Shown here: one piece after another, positions 7,136 to 13,232 of the stretch | Position numbering within the stretch: the first letter of the stretch is position 1 | Layout of the letters: every line of letters begins with the position of its first letter | DNA from: a virus | Reading direction: 5' to 3' (one strand) | DNA length: 37,788 nucleotides | Virus record (IMG/VR): IMGVR_UViG_3300045253_000027 | Span: 1-37,788 of that record | Position numbers and translations under genes: made by a program | Notes under the pieces: model-generated | Seen by the model: the letters and a program-made list of their open reading frames with translations, nothing else | Database searches by the model: none | Told to the model about the DNA's origin: nothing

Positions 7136-7354
7136 ATGATCGAGAACAACAACGTCGCCGCGGCTGTGCTCATCGAGCCCGCCGTCGAGGCCAAGTCCAC
7201 CATCATCCTGCTGCTCACGCCCGAGGCCGCAGACGCCATCCGAAACTCGCTCCAGCTGGGCCACGTCAACAACGGCGGGTACACCTGGATCGAGAACCGG
7301 GATCTCGCCGACCTGGACGACACCCTGGCCGAGGCGCTGGCCGAGTGCGTCTGA
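7136..7354 (+). CDS. Unknown small protein
   Basis: 72 residues; ATG 7136 follows GAGGAGG. It is Ala/Leu-rich with a central hydrophobic strand (STIILLLTPEAADAIRNSLQLG) and an acidic C-terminal helix (LADLDDTLAEALAECV). I do not recognise a family. It overlaps the next start by 10 nt. Confidence 0.6.
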   Translation: MIENNNVAAAVLIEPAVEAKSTIILLLTPEAADAIRNSLQLGHVNNGGYTWIENRDLADLDDTLAEALAECV

Positions 7355-7533
7355 ACACCGACAACGCAGACACCATGCCCGTCACGGACGCCGTGTACGG
7401 GAAGCCGCCCAAGCGCAAGGAGTCGCCAGAACGCGAGCGTCCGGCCGAGCGGCCCCTGTACCGGATCCTGCCGCGGGATACCGTGGACACACTAAACGGT
7501 ATGGTGAAAACCAACCGGAGGAGGAAGCCATGA
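7345..7533 (+). CDS. Unknown small basic protein
   Basis: 62 residues from GTG 7345, overlapping the previous gene by 10 nt and the RNA ligase start by 4 nt. Strongly basic and probably disordered (KPPKRKESPERERPAERPLYR ... KTNRRRKP). No motif. It may bind nucleic acid by charge alone; no function is assigned. Confidence 0.5.
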   Translation: MRLNTDNADTMPVTDAVYGKPPKRKESPERERPAERPLYRILPRDTVDTLNGMVKTNRRRKP

Positions 7534-8159
7534 GGTACTACGACAACCGGCCGCCCTTCACCGGGTGGGGCAAGATCCAGCGGTTCGGCAACATGACGAT
7601 CACCGAGAAGATCGACGGCACGAACGCGGCCGTGGTCTGCACCGAGGAGGGCTACGTCTATGCCCAGTCGCGCAAGCGGTACGTGGAGCGCGGCGACGAC
7701 AACTTCGGCTTCGGTGCCTGGGTCGGCGACCACAAGGAGCAGCTGTTCGAGGAGCTTGGCCCCGGCGTCCACTTCGGTGAGTGGTGGGGTCACGGCATCC
7801 AGCGCGGGTACGGCATCGGGGAGCGTCGCTTCTCACTGTTCAACACCGGCCGGTGGACATCCGTCTACAACGACATCGTCACCAAGGAGCAGTACACCCC
7901 GTGGGATGCCATCGACTCGCTGGTCGGCGAGGACGGCTACACGTTCGAGGCCCTGCACCGATGCGTTGAAAGCGACATCTGCTACGTGGTGCCGGTGCTC
8001 CAGCAGTACGCCCTCGACACCTCGCTGATCCGCATAATGCACGCTCGCCTCAAGCGCATGGGCTCGGTGGCCGCCCCGGAGTTCCCCAACCCCGAGGGCA
8101 TCGTTGTGTACCACCAAGGCCAGCTGCTCAAGATGAACGACGCCAAGGAGGAGGGATGA
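7530..8159 (+). CDS. RNA ligase, minimal adenylyltransferase domain
   Basis: 209 residues; ATG 7530 follows GGAGGAAG. It shows the nucleotidyltransferase motifs of the T4 Rnl2-like family: motif I EKIDGTN with Lys27 as the AMP-accepting residue, a motif III region HFGEWWGHGIQRGYG...RFSLFNTGRW, motif IV EGIVVY (189-194) and motif V LLKMN (199-203). Such enzymes seal nicks in RNA, often as tRNA or RNA repair against host anticodon nucleases. It lacks the C-terminal domain of full-length Rnl2, so it is a core-only ligase. No 5'-kinase gene is visible beside it, though the HAD protein at 3153 could process ends (speculative). Confidence 0.82.
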   Translation: MRYYDNRPPFTGWGKIQRFGNMTITEKIDGTNAAVVCTEEGYVYAQSRKRYVERGDDNFGFGAWVGDHKEQLFEELGPGVHFGEWWGHGIQRGYGIGERRFSLFNTGRWTSVYNDIVTKEQYTPWDAIDSLVGEDGYTFEALHRCVESDICYVVPVLQQYALDTSLIRIMHARLKRMGSVAAPEFPNPEGIVVYHQGQLLKMNDAKEEG

Positions 8160-8392
8160 AGACCACCCATACGATCACTCGCGCAGGATGGAACCAGCTG
8201 TCGAAAGCGCTCAGGGCCGAGATCCTTGACGACCCTGACTGGCACCTCAACGTCGATGGCACTTGGAGATACGCCGAGGGCAGCGGAAAGATGGCGCGTG
8301 ATCTCTCGGCCGACCTATCCCCGCTCACCCGGCGTCGGCGATTCAAGTTCATCGCCTGGCTGCACGGCGACCGCAAGGCTCCGAGGCTGTAG
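8156..8392 (+). CDS. Unknown small protein
   Basis: 78 residues, ATG overlapping the RNA ligase stop by 4 nt with GGAGGG upstream. Basic, with aromatic residues (AGWNQLSKALRAEILDDPDWHLNVDGTWRYAEGSG...RRRRFKFIAWLHGDR). No family recognised. Its TAG shares a base with the following GTG. Confidence 0.6.
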   Translation: MKTTHTITRAGWNQLSKALRAEILDDPDWHLNVDGTWRYAEGSGKMARDLSADLSPLTRRRRFKFIAWLHGDRKAPRL

Positions 8393-8781
8393 TGCCCTGG
8401 GTCACGGATGAGCAGCAGGGTACCCACTACGTGCGCCGCAACAGGAAGGAGAGCGATGCCAACACCCGCACCATCATCATCGAGCCCAACCCGCCGAAGG
8501 CCGAGGAGGGGCAGCCGCCCGCTCTGGAGCTTCCGGGAGCGCTTCCAGGAGGCCAGGAAGATCATGCCAGCAGCGACGGCGGATCCCCTGCCAGCCCCGG
8601 AGGAGACCGGCTGGATCGAGGTCTGGGGGCCGGGCCACAGCCGGAAGCAAGTGAGGGACGCCGTGAGGAGCTTGCAGCTTCGGAACGACGGCAGCCCGAA
8701 GGAGACACACCCCGACGCCGGGTAGCCGGTGACGGACTAGGCCGCCTCCTCCCTGGAGAGCGGTACACCCGTGAGTCCTGA
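8392..8781 (+). CDS. Unknown gene with a likely frame change near 8520
   Basis: GTG 8392 is coupled to the previous stop (TAGTG). The first ~43 codons look like real coding sequence (WVTDEQQGTHYVRRNRKESD...TRTIIIEPNPPKAEEGQPP). After about 8520 this frame turns Gly/Arg/Ser-rich with poor codon use, while the +1 frame becomes clearly coding to 8725. At 8515-8521 the sequence CCG-CCC-G is a plausible +1 slip site. The true product may thus be residues 1-43 of this frame joined to the +1 frame, or the gene may be broken. See the overlapping entry at 8456-8725. Confidence 0.35.
   Translation: MPWVTDEQQGTHYVRRNRKESDANTRTIIIEPNPPKAEEGQPPALELPGALPGGQEDHASSDGGSPASPGGDRLDRGLGAGPQPEASEGRREELAASERRQPEGDTPRRRVAGDGLGRLLPGERYTRES
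8456..8725 (+). CDS. Unknown protein, +1 frame partner of 8392
   Basis: 89 residues from ATG 8456, which has AGGAAGGAG just upstream. The first 24 residues are Ser/Pro/Arg-rich and look like shadow translation of the 8392 frame, but from about 8525 the frame has good coding character: FRERFQEARKIM...ETGWIEVWGPGHSRKQVRDAVRSLQLRNDGSPKE. Either this is an independent gene overlapping 8392, or its 3' part is reached by a +1 shift from the 8392 frame. The VRDAVRSLQ region is probably a helix. No family recognised. Confidence 0.5.
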   Translation: MPTPAPSSSSPTRRRPRRGSRPLWSFRERFQEARKIMPAATADPLPAPEETGWIEVWGPGHSRKQVRDAVRSLQLRNDGSPKETHPDAG

Positions 8782-8790
8782 GTCAGCAGC

Positions 8791-8807
8791 CATGGTAGCC
8801 TACCATG
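8791..8807. repeat. 17-bp palindrome CATGGTAG-C-CTACCATG
   Basis: Perfect 8-bp inverted arms around one central base. It begins with CATGG like the 44-bp repeat family but lacks that geometry. It overlaps the ATG of a possible small gene at 8792 and lies in the 110-base gap before 8892, so it could be an operator or a start-masking hairpin. Confidence 0.5.
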
Positions 8808-8902
8808 AAGCCAAGTCGGTAGGGCACCACAACATCACCGCTGTTCAGATCGCCATTCGGAAGGCGATACAACTAACCAAGGAGACCCGCAATGAGCACT
8901 GA
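8792..8902 (+). CDS. Possible 36-residue protein
   Basis: A short frame from ATG 8792 to TGA 8900-8902 fills the gap between 8725 and 8892. The peptide reads naturally as an amphipathic basic helix (VAYHEAKSVGHHNITAVQIAIRKAIQLTKETRNEH). There is no good ribosome binding site, and the start lies in a palindrome. It overlaps the next gene by 11 nt. It might be translated at a low level; it could equally be leader sequence. Confidence 0.4.
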   Translation: MVAYHEAKSVGHHNITAVQIAIRKAIQLTKETRNEH

Positions 8903-9092
8903 CACCACCACCCAGGTCGGGGACATCGTCCGCGTCCGCATCGGCTTCGGCCGCCCGCCGCTCGCCGTCGTGAGCAAGCTGTACGCCAACGGCAAGCACG
9001 TCCAGGTCAAGTTCCGCTCGGCCCGCATGATCGAGGCCTACGGCAAGACCGTCAAGGTCGAGCTTGGCTCCGTCACCGTGGTCGATGGCTGA
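8892..9092 (+). CDS. Unknown small beta-rich protein
   Basis: 66 residues; ATG 8892 follows AAGGAGA. Short alternating strands (VGDIVRVRIGFGRPPLAVVSKLY, KHVQVKFRSARMIEAYGKTVKVELGSVTVV) suggest a small SH3/Tudor-like barrel, which would suit nucleic acid or protein binding; this is inferred from the strand pattern. The stop overlaps the next start. Confidence 0.6.
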   Translation: MSTDTTTQVGDIVRVRIGFGRPPLAVVSKLYANGKHVQVKFRSARMIEAYGKTVKVELGSVTVVDG

Positions 9093-9249
9093 CGAACCCG
9101 CCATCGAGACCGTGATCGCCACGCTCTCGGATCTCTGCGGCGTCGAGAAGCCGGACAAGCTCCGGCTCCAGGCGGCGGCAACGCTGGGCCAGATCATCGT
9201 TGATCTCCAGCCCGCAGCGCCGTCGGCCATCTTCACGCCGGAGTCCTGA
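9085..9249 (+). CDS. Unknown small helical protein
   Basis: 54 residues from ATG 9085, overlapping the previous stop by 8 nt; a TTG at 9064 would give an unlikely extension. Helical (AIETVIATLSDLCGVEKPDKLRLQAAATLGQIIVDLQ). Its TGA overlaps the next ATG (TGATG). No family recognised. Confidence 0.5.
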   Translation: MADEPAIETVIATLSDLCGVEKPDKLRLQAAATLGQIIVDLQPAAPSAIFTPES

Positions 9250-9614
9250 TGCCCGTCCGCCACGAGGAGAGCTTCTCGTTCGAGCTACCCCTGACCGCCA
9301 TCACTCCGGGCGATGACACCGTCTTGGTCACCATGGGGCGTTCTGAGCTAGCTGCTCTCTACCGTGACTGCCGGGACGCCCTGGGCATCAAAGCGGACAC
9401 ACGCGTGTTCGTGGAGCAGCCTTACCCCGACGCCGACGATCTCAACTTGGCTGTCGGGGAGGAGGTCGAGGCCAACGGCAAGCGCCTCCAGGTCACGGCC
9501 ATGTCCGCCGACGAGGCAGCTGCCAGAGCGCAGGTGCTCGCCAGGATGGCCGAGGCTGAGGCTAACCGGGAGCTTATACGGCGGCCTCACGCCCACATCG
9601 GCTCAGGACAGTAG
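9249..9614 (+). CDS. Unknown protein, last gene of the early operon
   Basis: 121 residues from ATG 9249. N-terminal strands (SFSFELPLTAITPGDDTVLVTM), then a helix (GRSELAALYRDCRDALGI), an acidic middle (YPDADDLNLAVGEEVEANGKRLQV) and a long Ala/Glu helix (SADEAAARAQVLARMAEAEANRELI). No family recognised. The stop is only 6 bases before the terminator stem, so this closes the rightward operon. Confidence 0.65.
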   Translation: MPVRHEESFSFELPLTAITPGDDTVLVTMGRSELAALYRDCRDALGIKADTRVFVEQPYPDADDLNLAVGEEVEANGKRLQVTAMSADEAAARAQVLARMAEAEANRELIRRPHAHIGSGQ

Positions 9615-9620
9615 ACAAAG

Positions 9621-9663
9621 AAAGGCCCGCACTCTCCAATCCACCGGAGGGTACGGGCCTTTT
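9621..9663. terminator. Bidirectional intrinsic terminator between convergent operons
   Basis: A 17-bp stem (arms 9621-9637 and 9647-9663, one G:U and one mismatch) with a 9-base loop. The arms begin AAAGGCCCG and end CGGGCCTTT, so each strand gives a GC-rich hairpin followed by T residues. It lies exactly between the end of the rightward genes (9614) and the end of the leftward genes (9694), as expected for convergent transcription. Confidence 0.92.
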
Positions 9664-9673
9664 CTTGTTTGTG

Positions 9674-9717
9674 CATGGTGGAGCAGGTAGAACTTATTCC
9701 TCACCTGCGCCACGATG
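9674..9717. repeat. 44-bp inverted repeat R4
   Basis: Arms CATGGTGGAGCAGGT (9674-9688) and ACCTGCGCCACGATG (9703-9717), 14-base spacer. It is 10 bases from the two-way terminator and contains the stop codon of the last leftward gene (9694-9696) in its spacer. Confidence 0.82.
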
Positions 9718-9834
9718 GATATACCAGTACCGATTGTACGTCCTGCCGTCACTCCCGGTGTAGGATTCCCACACCAGGCGGCACTCCGACAGGGGCCTGA
9801 CGGATCCGTTACGGCATTCGTAGCCCCACGCCAC
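9694..9834 (-). CDS. Small Cys-containing protein, last gene of the late operon
   Basis: 46 residues from GTG at 9834, sharing one base with the TAG of the gene before it (TAGTG). The peptide is aromatic-rich and reads naturally (AWGYECRNGSVRPLSECRLVWESYTGSDGRTYNRYWYIHRGAGEE). Its two Cys (positions 7 and 18) could pair, and the fold may be a small beta-hairpin. The C-terminus is encoded inside repeat R4. No family recognised; it trails the lysis genes. Confidence 0.6.
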   Translation of the reverse strand: MAWGYECRNGSVRPLSECRLVWESYTGSDGRTYNRYWYIHRGAGEE

Positions 9835-9944
9835 TACCGGCCGTCCGGGCCTTTCCATGGGTTCCCACCGAAGGCCCAGATGAGCAGGGCCAGGAACGCC
9901 AGGGATACGACGATGAGGGTGACAACTCCAGCGTCAATGCACAC
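9834..9944 (-). CDS. 36-residue single-pass membrane protein
   Basis: GTG at 9944 follows the endolysin stop directly. Residues about 6-26 form one clear membrane helix (GVVTLIVVSLAFLALLIWAF), with a short polar tail (GGNPWKGPDGR). Coming immediately after the endolysin-type gene and near a holin-like gene, it is a candidate lysis accessory or pinholin/antiholin-type protein; that is positional inference only. Confidence 0.6.
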   Translation of the reverse strand: MCIDAGVVTLIVVSLAFLALLIWAFGGNPWKGPDGR

Positions 9945-10457
9945 CTACTGGTTCCCCCGGTTCCGGAATGCCTCGCGCGTGTAACGCTCGGGCACGGTGC
10001 GGAGGACGACCACCCGATGGCCGGGGAATCCACGCACCATCTGGCTCAGGCTCATGACGTCCACTCCGGGGCGGCCGTGAGACCAGACCCGCGGATCAGC
10101 ATGGCGCCTGCCACCTTCCAGGAGCATGACGACGTGGTCACCCATCGGCCGGTCGGGATGCACGAAGACGACGAAGTCTCCGCGCCTGCTGGCCGACAGC
10201 GGGATGTGCGGGAGGTGCGCCAGCTGGGTGCCGGTGAACCCCTGCATGTTGACGACGTAGGGGGTGGGTGCTCCGGACGCCCGAGCGATCATGGACGTGG
10301 ACTCGGAGCAGTCGAGGGGAGCCCGAGGCATGCGGCACCACTTGGTGAAGAACGACCGCATGGGCCGAACCTCCTGGTAGCCCAGACGTGCCCGCCTGAG
10401 GAACAGGAAGTTGGCGAACAGGCACATCTTGTGCCGGACGAGAGCGCGTCGAATCAC
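9945..10457 (-). CDS. NlpC/P60- or CHAP-like cysteine hydrolase, probable endolysin
   Basis: 170 residues from GTG 10457 (overlap with upstream stop). It has the papain-like order of a peptidoglycan hydrolase: APLDCSESTSMIAR with Cys50 as probable nucleophile, RRGDFVVFVHPDRPMGDHVVMLLEGG with His108, and a polar third residue near VWSHG (His127). These enzymes cut stem-peptide or cross-bridge bonds. There is no signal peptide, so release through a holin would be needed; the holin-like gene lies immediately before it. The N-terminal ~45 basic residues have no recognised cell-wall-binding domain. Together with its place in a lysis cassette this makes it the likely endolysin. Confidence 0.7.
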   Translation of the reverse strand: MIRRALVRHKMCLFANFLFLRRARLGYQEVRPMRSFFTKWCRMPRAPLDCSESTSMIARASGAPTPYVVNMQGFTGTQLAHLPHIPLSASRRGDFVVFVHPDRPMGDHVVMLLEGGRRHADPRVWSHGRPGVDVMSLSQMVRGFPGHRVVVLRTVPERYTREAFRNRGNQ

Positions 10458-10786
10458 GGCATCACCTGCGGGTTCCCAGCGCCGCCCGCCGCGAGTGCGT
10501 CGGCAGCAGCCTGCACCGGGGCCTCGGCCGTCTGTACGCCCACGTCAGCCACGGCGGATCCGTTCACGACCTGGATGACCTCCGTGACCACGGCGGGCCT
10601 GAGAACGGCCCACACGGCGCGTAGGACGACGACTGCACCGACACCCGAGAGGAGCGCGGGCCAGCCGCCGACGGTGAACAGCGTGATGCCTGCGGCGATC
10701 CCGGCGGTGACAGCGTGCCGGATGGTGGACTGAACTGCCGGGCGGGAGAAGAACGCGACGACACGAGCCTGGATCTTGGTGAGCAT
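10454..10786 (-). CDS. Holin-like membrane protein
   Basis: 110 residues from ATG 10786 with GGAGG upstream. Residues about 23-43 (IRHAVTAGIAAGITLFTVGGW) and 45-66 (ALLSGVGAVVVLRAVWAVL) are two hydrophobic segments after a basic N-terminus, followed by an Ala-rich tail. Size, two membrane spans and the adjoining endolysin suit a holin that makes holes for endolysin export. The identification is by topology and neighbours, not by family match. Confidence 0.6.
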   Translation of the reverse strand: MLTKIQARVVAFFSRPAVQSTIRHAVTAGIAAGITLFTVGGWPALLSGVGAVVVLRAVWAVLRPAVVTEVIQVVNGSAVADVGVQTAEAPVQAAADALAAGGAGNPQVMP

Positions 10787-10795
10787 CTGGCCTCC

Positions 10796-11173
10796 TTACG
10801 AGGGCTTGGCGAGGGCCGCCGCAATGGCAGCCGCCGTCGTGGATGTGTCCGCCGCCTGAGTCTTGATGGCGGCGATGATGTTGGACTCCAGGGAGTGCAT
10901 GAGTGCAACCACCTGGCTCCAGTCGGGGCGGGCCTCCAACTCGTGGATGCGCTGCTCCATGAACTTGAGGGATGCCTCCAGCCGATCTGCCCTACCGTTG
11001 GCCAGGTCTATCTCGACCTGTGCGGAGGCGAGCGCCTCTCGCAGTTCGCTGACTACACCCCTTCTGAACTGTCCGGCGACCAGGCCTGCCAGGAGGATCA
11101 ACGCCAGGACGGCGCCGATGATCCCGAGGACGGTCACTCCGGTACCTGCACTGATGGCCCAGGCGAGGATCAT
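10796..11173 (-). CDS. Membrane protein with coiled coil
   Basis: 125 residues from ATG 11173 (ATGA overlap with the preceding stop). Residues about 4-34 are one or two tight hydrophobic segments (GTGVTVLGIIGAVLALILLAG). A long charged helix with heptad character follows (ELREALASAQVEIDLANGRADRLEASLKFMEQRIHELEA), then an Ala/Thr tail. It resembles the small membrane/coiled-coil proteins beside holins in actinophage lysis cassettes; a second holin component is a reasonable guess. Confidence 0.55.
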   Translation of the reverse strand: MILAWAISAGTGVTVLGIIGAVLALILLAGLVAGQFRRGVVSELREALASAQVEIDLANGRADRLEASLKFMEQRIHELEARPDWSQVVALMHSLESNIIAAIKTQAADTSTTAAAIAAALAKPS

Positions 11174-11805
11174 CCGAGTCCGCCCCTCGGAGTCGGCGCA
11201 CCCTTACCGAGCCTGTTGTGGGCGGCTGCCGCAGCCCTGCTGTGGAACTCGCCACCGTGCAGTCCGTACCCGTAGACCGTCTGGCCGGGGTGCAGATTGC
11301 CGTGGACGATCTGCGGCGGCTGGGCATCCTGGCCGGTGGCGTTGAAGCCCTTGACGAAGGCCGAGTGCCCGGTGTCCTGGGAGAACGTGTTGAGCAGCTG
11401 GGAGAGCATGTCCGTGGTGACGCCCTTGTCCATCGAGTAGGTGGACGGGGCTCCGGCACCCAGGCTGTTCTGCAACTGGGCCATGGTGAGGGCGATGCCG
11501 GTGAGGGGCTGGCCGTCCGGGCCGGTGAGGGCCTGCTGCGGGGCGGCGTTCTTGGTGAGGAGGTGCTGGGCCAGGTAGCTCATGGCCCACGGACTCAGGC
11601 CGGACGCGGCGCCGTGCGCCCCGCCGATGGCACCGAAGCCGTTACCCTGGTTGCCCGCCACCATGTTGGTCTGCTGCTGCTGGTTGACGCTGCCCTGGAG
11701 GAACGAGAGCAGGCCACCGAGGCCCTGCCACCCGGCCTGCGGGGCTCCAGCCGTACCGGGGCCGGGAGCCTGCGCTCCAGCCGCCGTGTATGGGTTGACT
11801 GCCAT
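11170..11805 (-). CDS. Low-complexity virion or lysis-region protein
   Basis: 211 residues; ATG 11805 follows AAAGGA. Rich in Gly, Ala and Gln, with predicted helices separated by flexible stretches (LLSFLQGSVNQQQQ, MSYLAQHLLTK, MLSQLLNTFSQDTG). The tail (GYGLHGGEFHSRAAAAAHNRLGKG) resembles the end of the protein at 17551-18324 (GYGKGGNAFYDKSSAQAAGRLGKKKG), suggesting a shared short terminal module. Probably a minor or internal virion protein. Confidence 0.5.
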   Translation of the reverse strand: MAVNPYTAAGAQAPGPGTAGAPQAGWQGLGGLLSFLQGSVNQQQQTNMVAGNQGNGFGAIGGAHGAASGLSPWAMSYLAQHLLTKNAAPQQALTGPDGQPLTGIALTMAQLQNSLGAGAPSTYSMDKGVTTDMLSQLLNTFSQDTGHSAFVKGFNATGQDAQPPQIVHGNLHPGQTVYGYGLHGGEFHSRAAAAAHNRLGKGAPTPRGGLG

Positions 11806-11815
11806 GGGTGTCCTT

Positions 11816-12814
11816 TCAGCCGACGATGCGGCGAGCGTTGTACTGGGAGGGAGGGAACCACGTCAGCGGCGACCATTGAACGTTGGTGCCGGTGTGCGGT
11901 GCCTGGATGACCGAGGGGACGCCATTGTGCATCCCGCCGAACATGACGACGTGATCCCCGTTGCCCTCGACCAGGAGGTCGCCGGGCTTGAGGTTCTTGT
12001 AGCTGACCGCCCGGCCAGCCTTGCCCTGGTCGGCTGCTACCCTGGGCAGCTTGATACCGAGCTTGGCGTAGGCGAACTGGACGAGACCGGAGCAGTCGAA
12101 TCCCGACTTGGACTCCCCGCCCCAGACGTAGGGGGTGCCGACCTGGCGTGCGGCGATGGCGGCCACCCGGCCACCGATGCCACCCTTCGCTCCGGCCACT
12201 GGCATCCCGGCGTTGGCGCCGCCGTTGCCACCGACCACACGGGCCGTCGCGGCCTTGCGTGCCGCTGAGAGCCCGGAGAGGAGGTTCTGCTGGGCCATCG
12301 GGTCACCCTGCTGCTGCTGAACCGCAGCGTGCAGGAGAAGCATCCCCGACTGGGCCTTGAACTGAGCCTGGTCGAACTGGAGGCCGCTGTGTACCTGGAC
12401 GGTCTGGCCGCCCGCTGCGGTGGCCCCTCGCCCCATGCCCACCTTGCCGTAGTGCGCCATGGCGTCGGCGATCTCGGCAGGGATGTTGGCGGGGCGCTCG
12501 TACCGGGAGGCGATGGCGGTGACCGCCGCCCTCCCATGGAGCCCGCGTGCGACCGCGGCTACTCCGTCGAGCCACTTGGCGATCCCGGCGTTGCTCCAGG
12601 CCCAAGCGTTGTTGTGCTGATTCCTGGGCGCGCCCGTGAGGACACCGCCCGCGTCGTTCATCTGTCCGGGGCCGAAGGCGTGTCCGCCATCCCCTACCCC
12701 GCCAGAGAGCCCCTCGTGAGAGGCGATGGCGAAGACGGCGTTGGCGTCTAAGTGCCTGGCCAAGGCCTGCTGCCTGATGTACGCCAGGCGAGCCGGGGTC
12801 GCGTAGTTGGTCAT
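11816..12814 (-). CDS. Virion peptidoglycan hydrolase: lysozyme-like plus NlpC/P60 domains
   Basis: 332 residues; ATG 12814 follows GAGAGG. Residues 1-125 look like a lysozyme/transglycosylase-type domain (YIRQQALARHLDANAVFAIASHEG with Glu34 as acid, then HAFGPGQM). Residues 210-332 are a complete NlpC/P60 domain: GTPYVWGGESKSGFDCSGLVQFAYAKLG (Cys241), LKPGDLL...GDHVVMF (His288) and a late His307. The two are joined by a Gln-rich helical linker. One would cut glycan strands and the other stem peptides. Its place among internal virion proteins, apart from the endolysin at 9945, suggests it acts at DNA entry by opening the wall locally, as in other podoviruses (inference). A longer frame upstream lacks coding character. 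Confidence 0.82.
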   Translation of the reverse strand: MTNYATPARLAYIRQQALARHLDANAVFAIASHEGLSGGVGDGGHAFGPGQMNDAGGVLTGAPRNQHNNAWAWSNAGIAKWLDGVAAVARGLHGRAAVTAIASRYERPANIPAEIADAMAHYGKVGMGRGATAAGGQTVQVHSGLQFDQAQFKAQSGMLLLHAAVQQQQGDPMAQQNLLSGLSAARKAATARVVGGNGGANAGMPVAGAKGGIGGRVAAIAARQVGTPYVWGGESKSGFDCSGLVQFAYAKLGIKLPRVAADQGKAGRAVSYKNLKPGDLLVEGNGDHVVMFGGMHNGVPSVIQAPHTGTNVQWSPLTWFPPSQYNARRIVG

Positions 12815-12821
12815 CTGCCTC

Positions 12822-13232
12822 TCAGCTACCGGAGAAGTCCACCACGGCAAACATGCGAGTGCCATCCCAATGACACCCCGCGCCGTCGTGCTGAAAGAAG
12901 GAGTCCGGTTCAAGGAGAACCCTTCGGTGTTTCGGCGACAACATCCAGGCACGGACGGTCGAACGAGCATCATGGAAGCCCCAGGCGATCACTTCGCCTA
13001 GGTCTGGCTCGGCCACTCCGGCCGCCCGAATCCGCCGGATCCAGTGGCCGTGCCTAGTTGGGTTGGTATCTGCCCAGCCCTGTGCCGCTACGTGCAGCCG
13101 CGGGGACTCGGCCAACGGCGACAGCCCGTAGTGCTGGCGGACGACGTTGATCCGAGCCCGCACGGAATGGCAGTAGGCGGGAGGAGGTGGAGGCGCCGCG
13201 ATCATCCACAGCGCCAGGAGGAGCGCGATCAC
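12822..13232 (-). CDS. Secreted CAP (SCP/PR1) domain protein
   Basis: 136 residues from GTG 13232 (overlap with the upstream stop). Residues 1-20 resemble a signal peptide or membrane anchor (IALLLALWMIAAPPPPPAYC). The rest follows the bacterial CAP pattern: INVVRQHYGLSPL, RLHVAAQGWADTN, H61/H63, LGEVIAWGF (Glu80), VRAWMLSPKHRRVLLEPDSFFQHDGAGC (His102). CAP domains bind lipids or sterols and have varied roles; in bacteria they are often cell-wall-linked. A CAP protein between virion wall-hydrolase and internal-protein genes is unusual. It might interact with the envelope during entry or lysis; no direct evidence here. Confidence 0.72.
   Translation of the reverse strand: MIALLLALWMIAAPPPPPAYCHSVRARINVVRQHYGLSPLAESPRLHVAAQGWADTNPTRHGHWIRRIRAAGVAEPDLGEVIAWGFHDARSTVRAWMLSPKHRRVLLEPDSFFQHDGAGCHWDGTRMFAVVDFSGS

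Noticed and set aside
12812-12855. A CAT...ATG pair with the 44-base spacing at a gene junction
   Set aside because: The arms fail the invariant positions G5, G7, C11 and A12 and barely pair; chance match.
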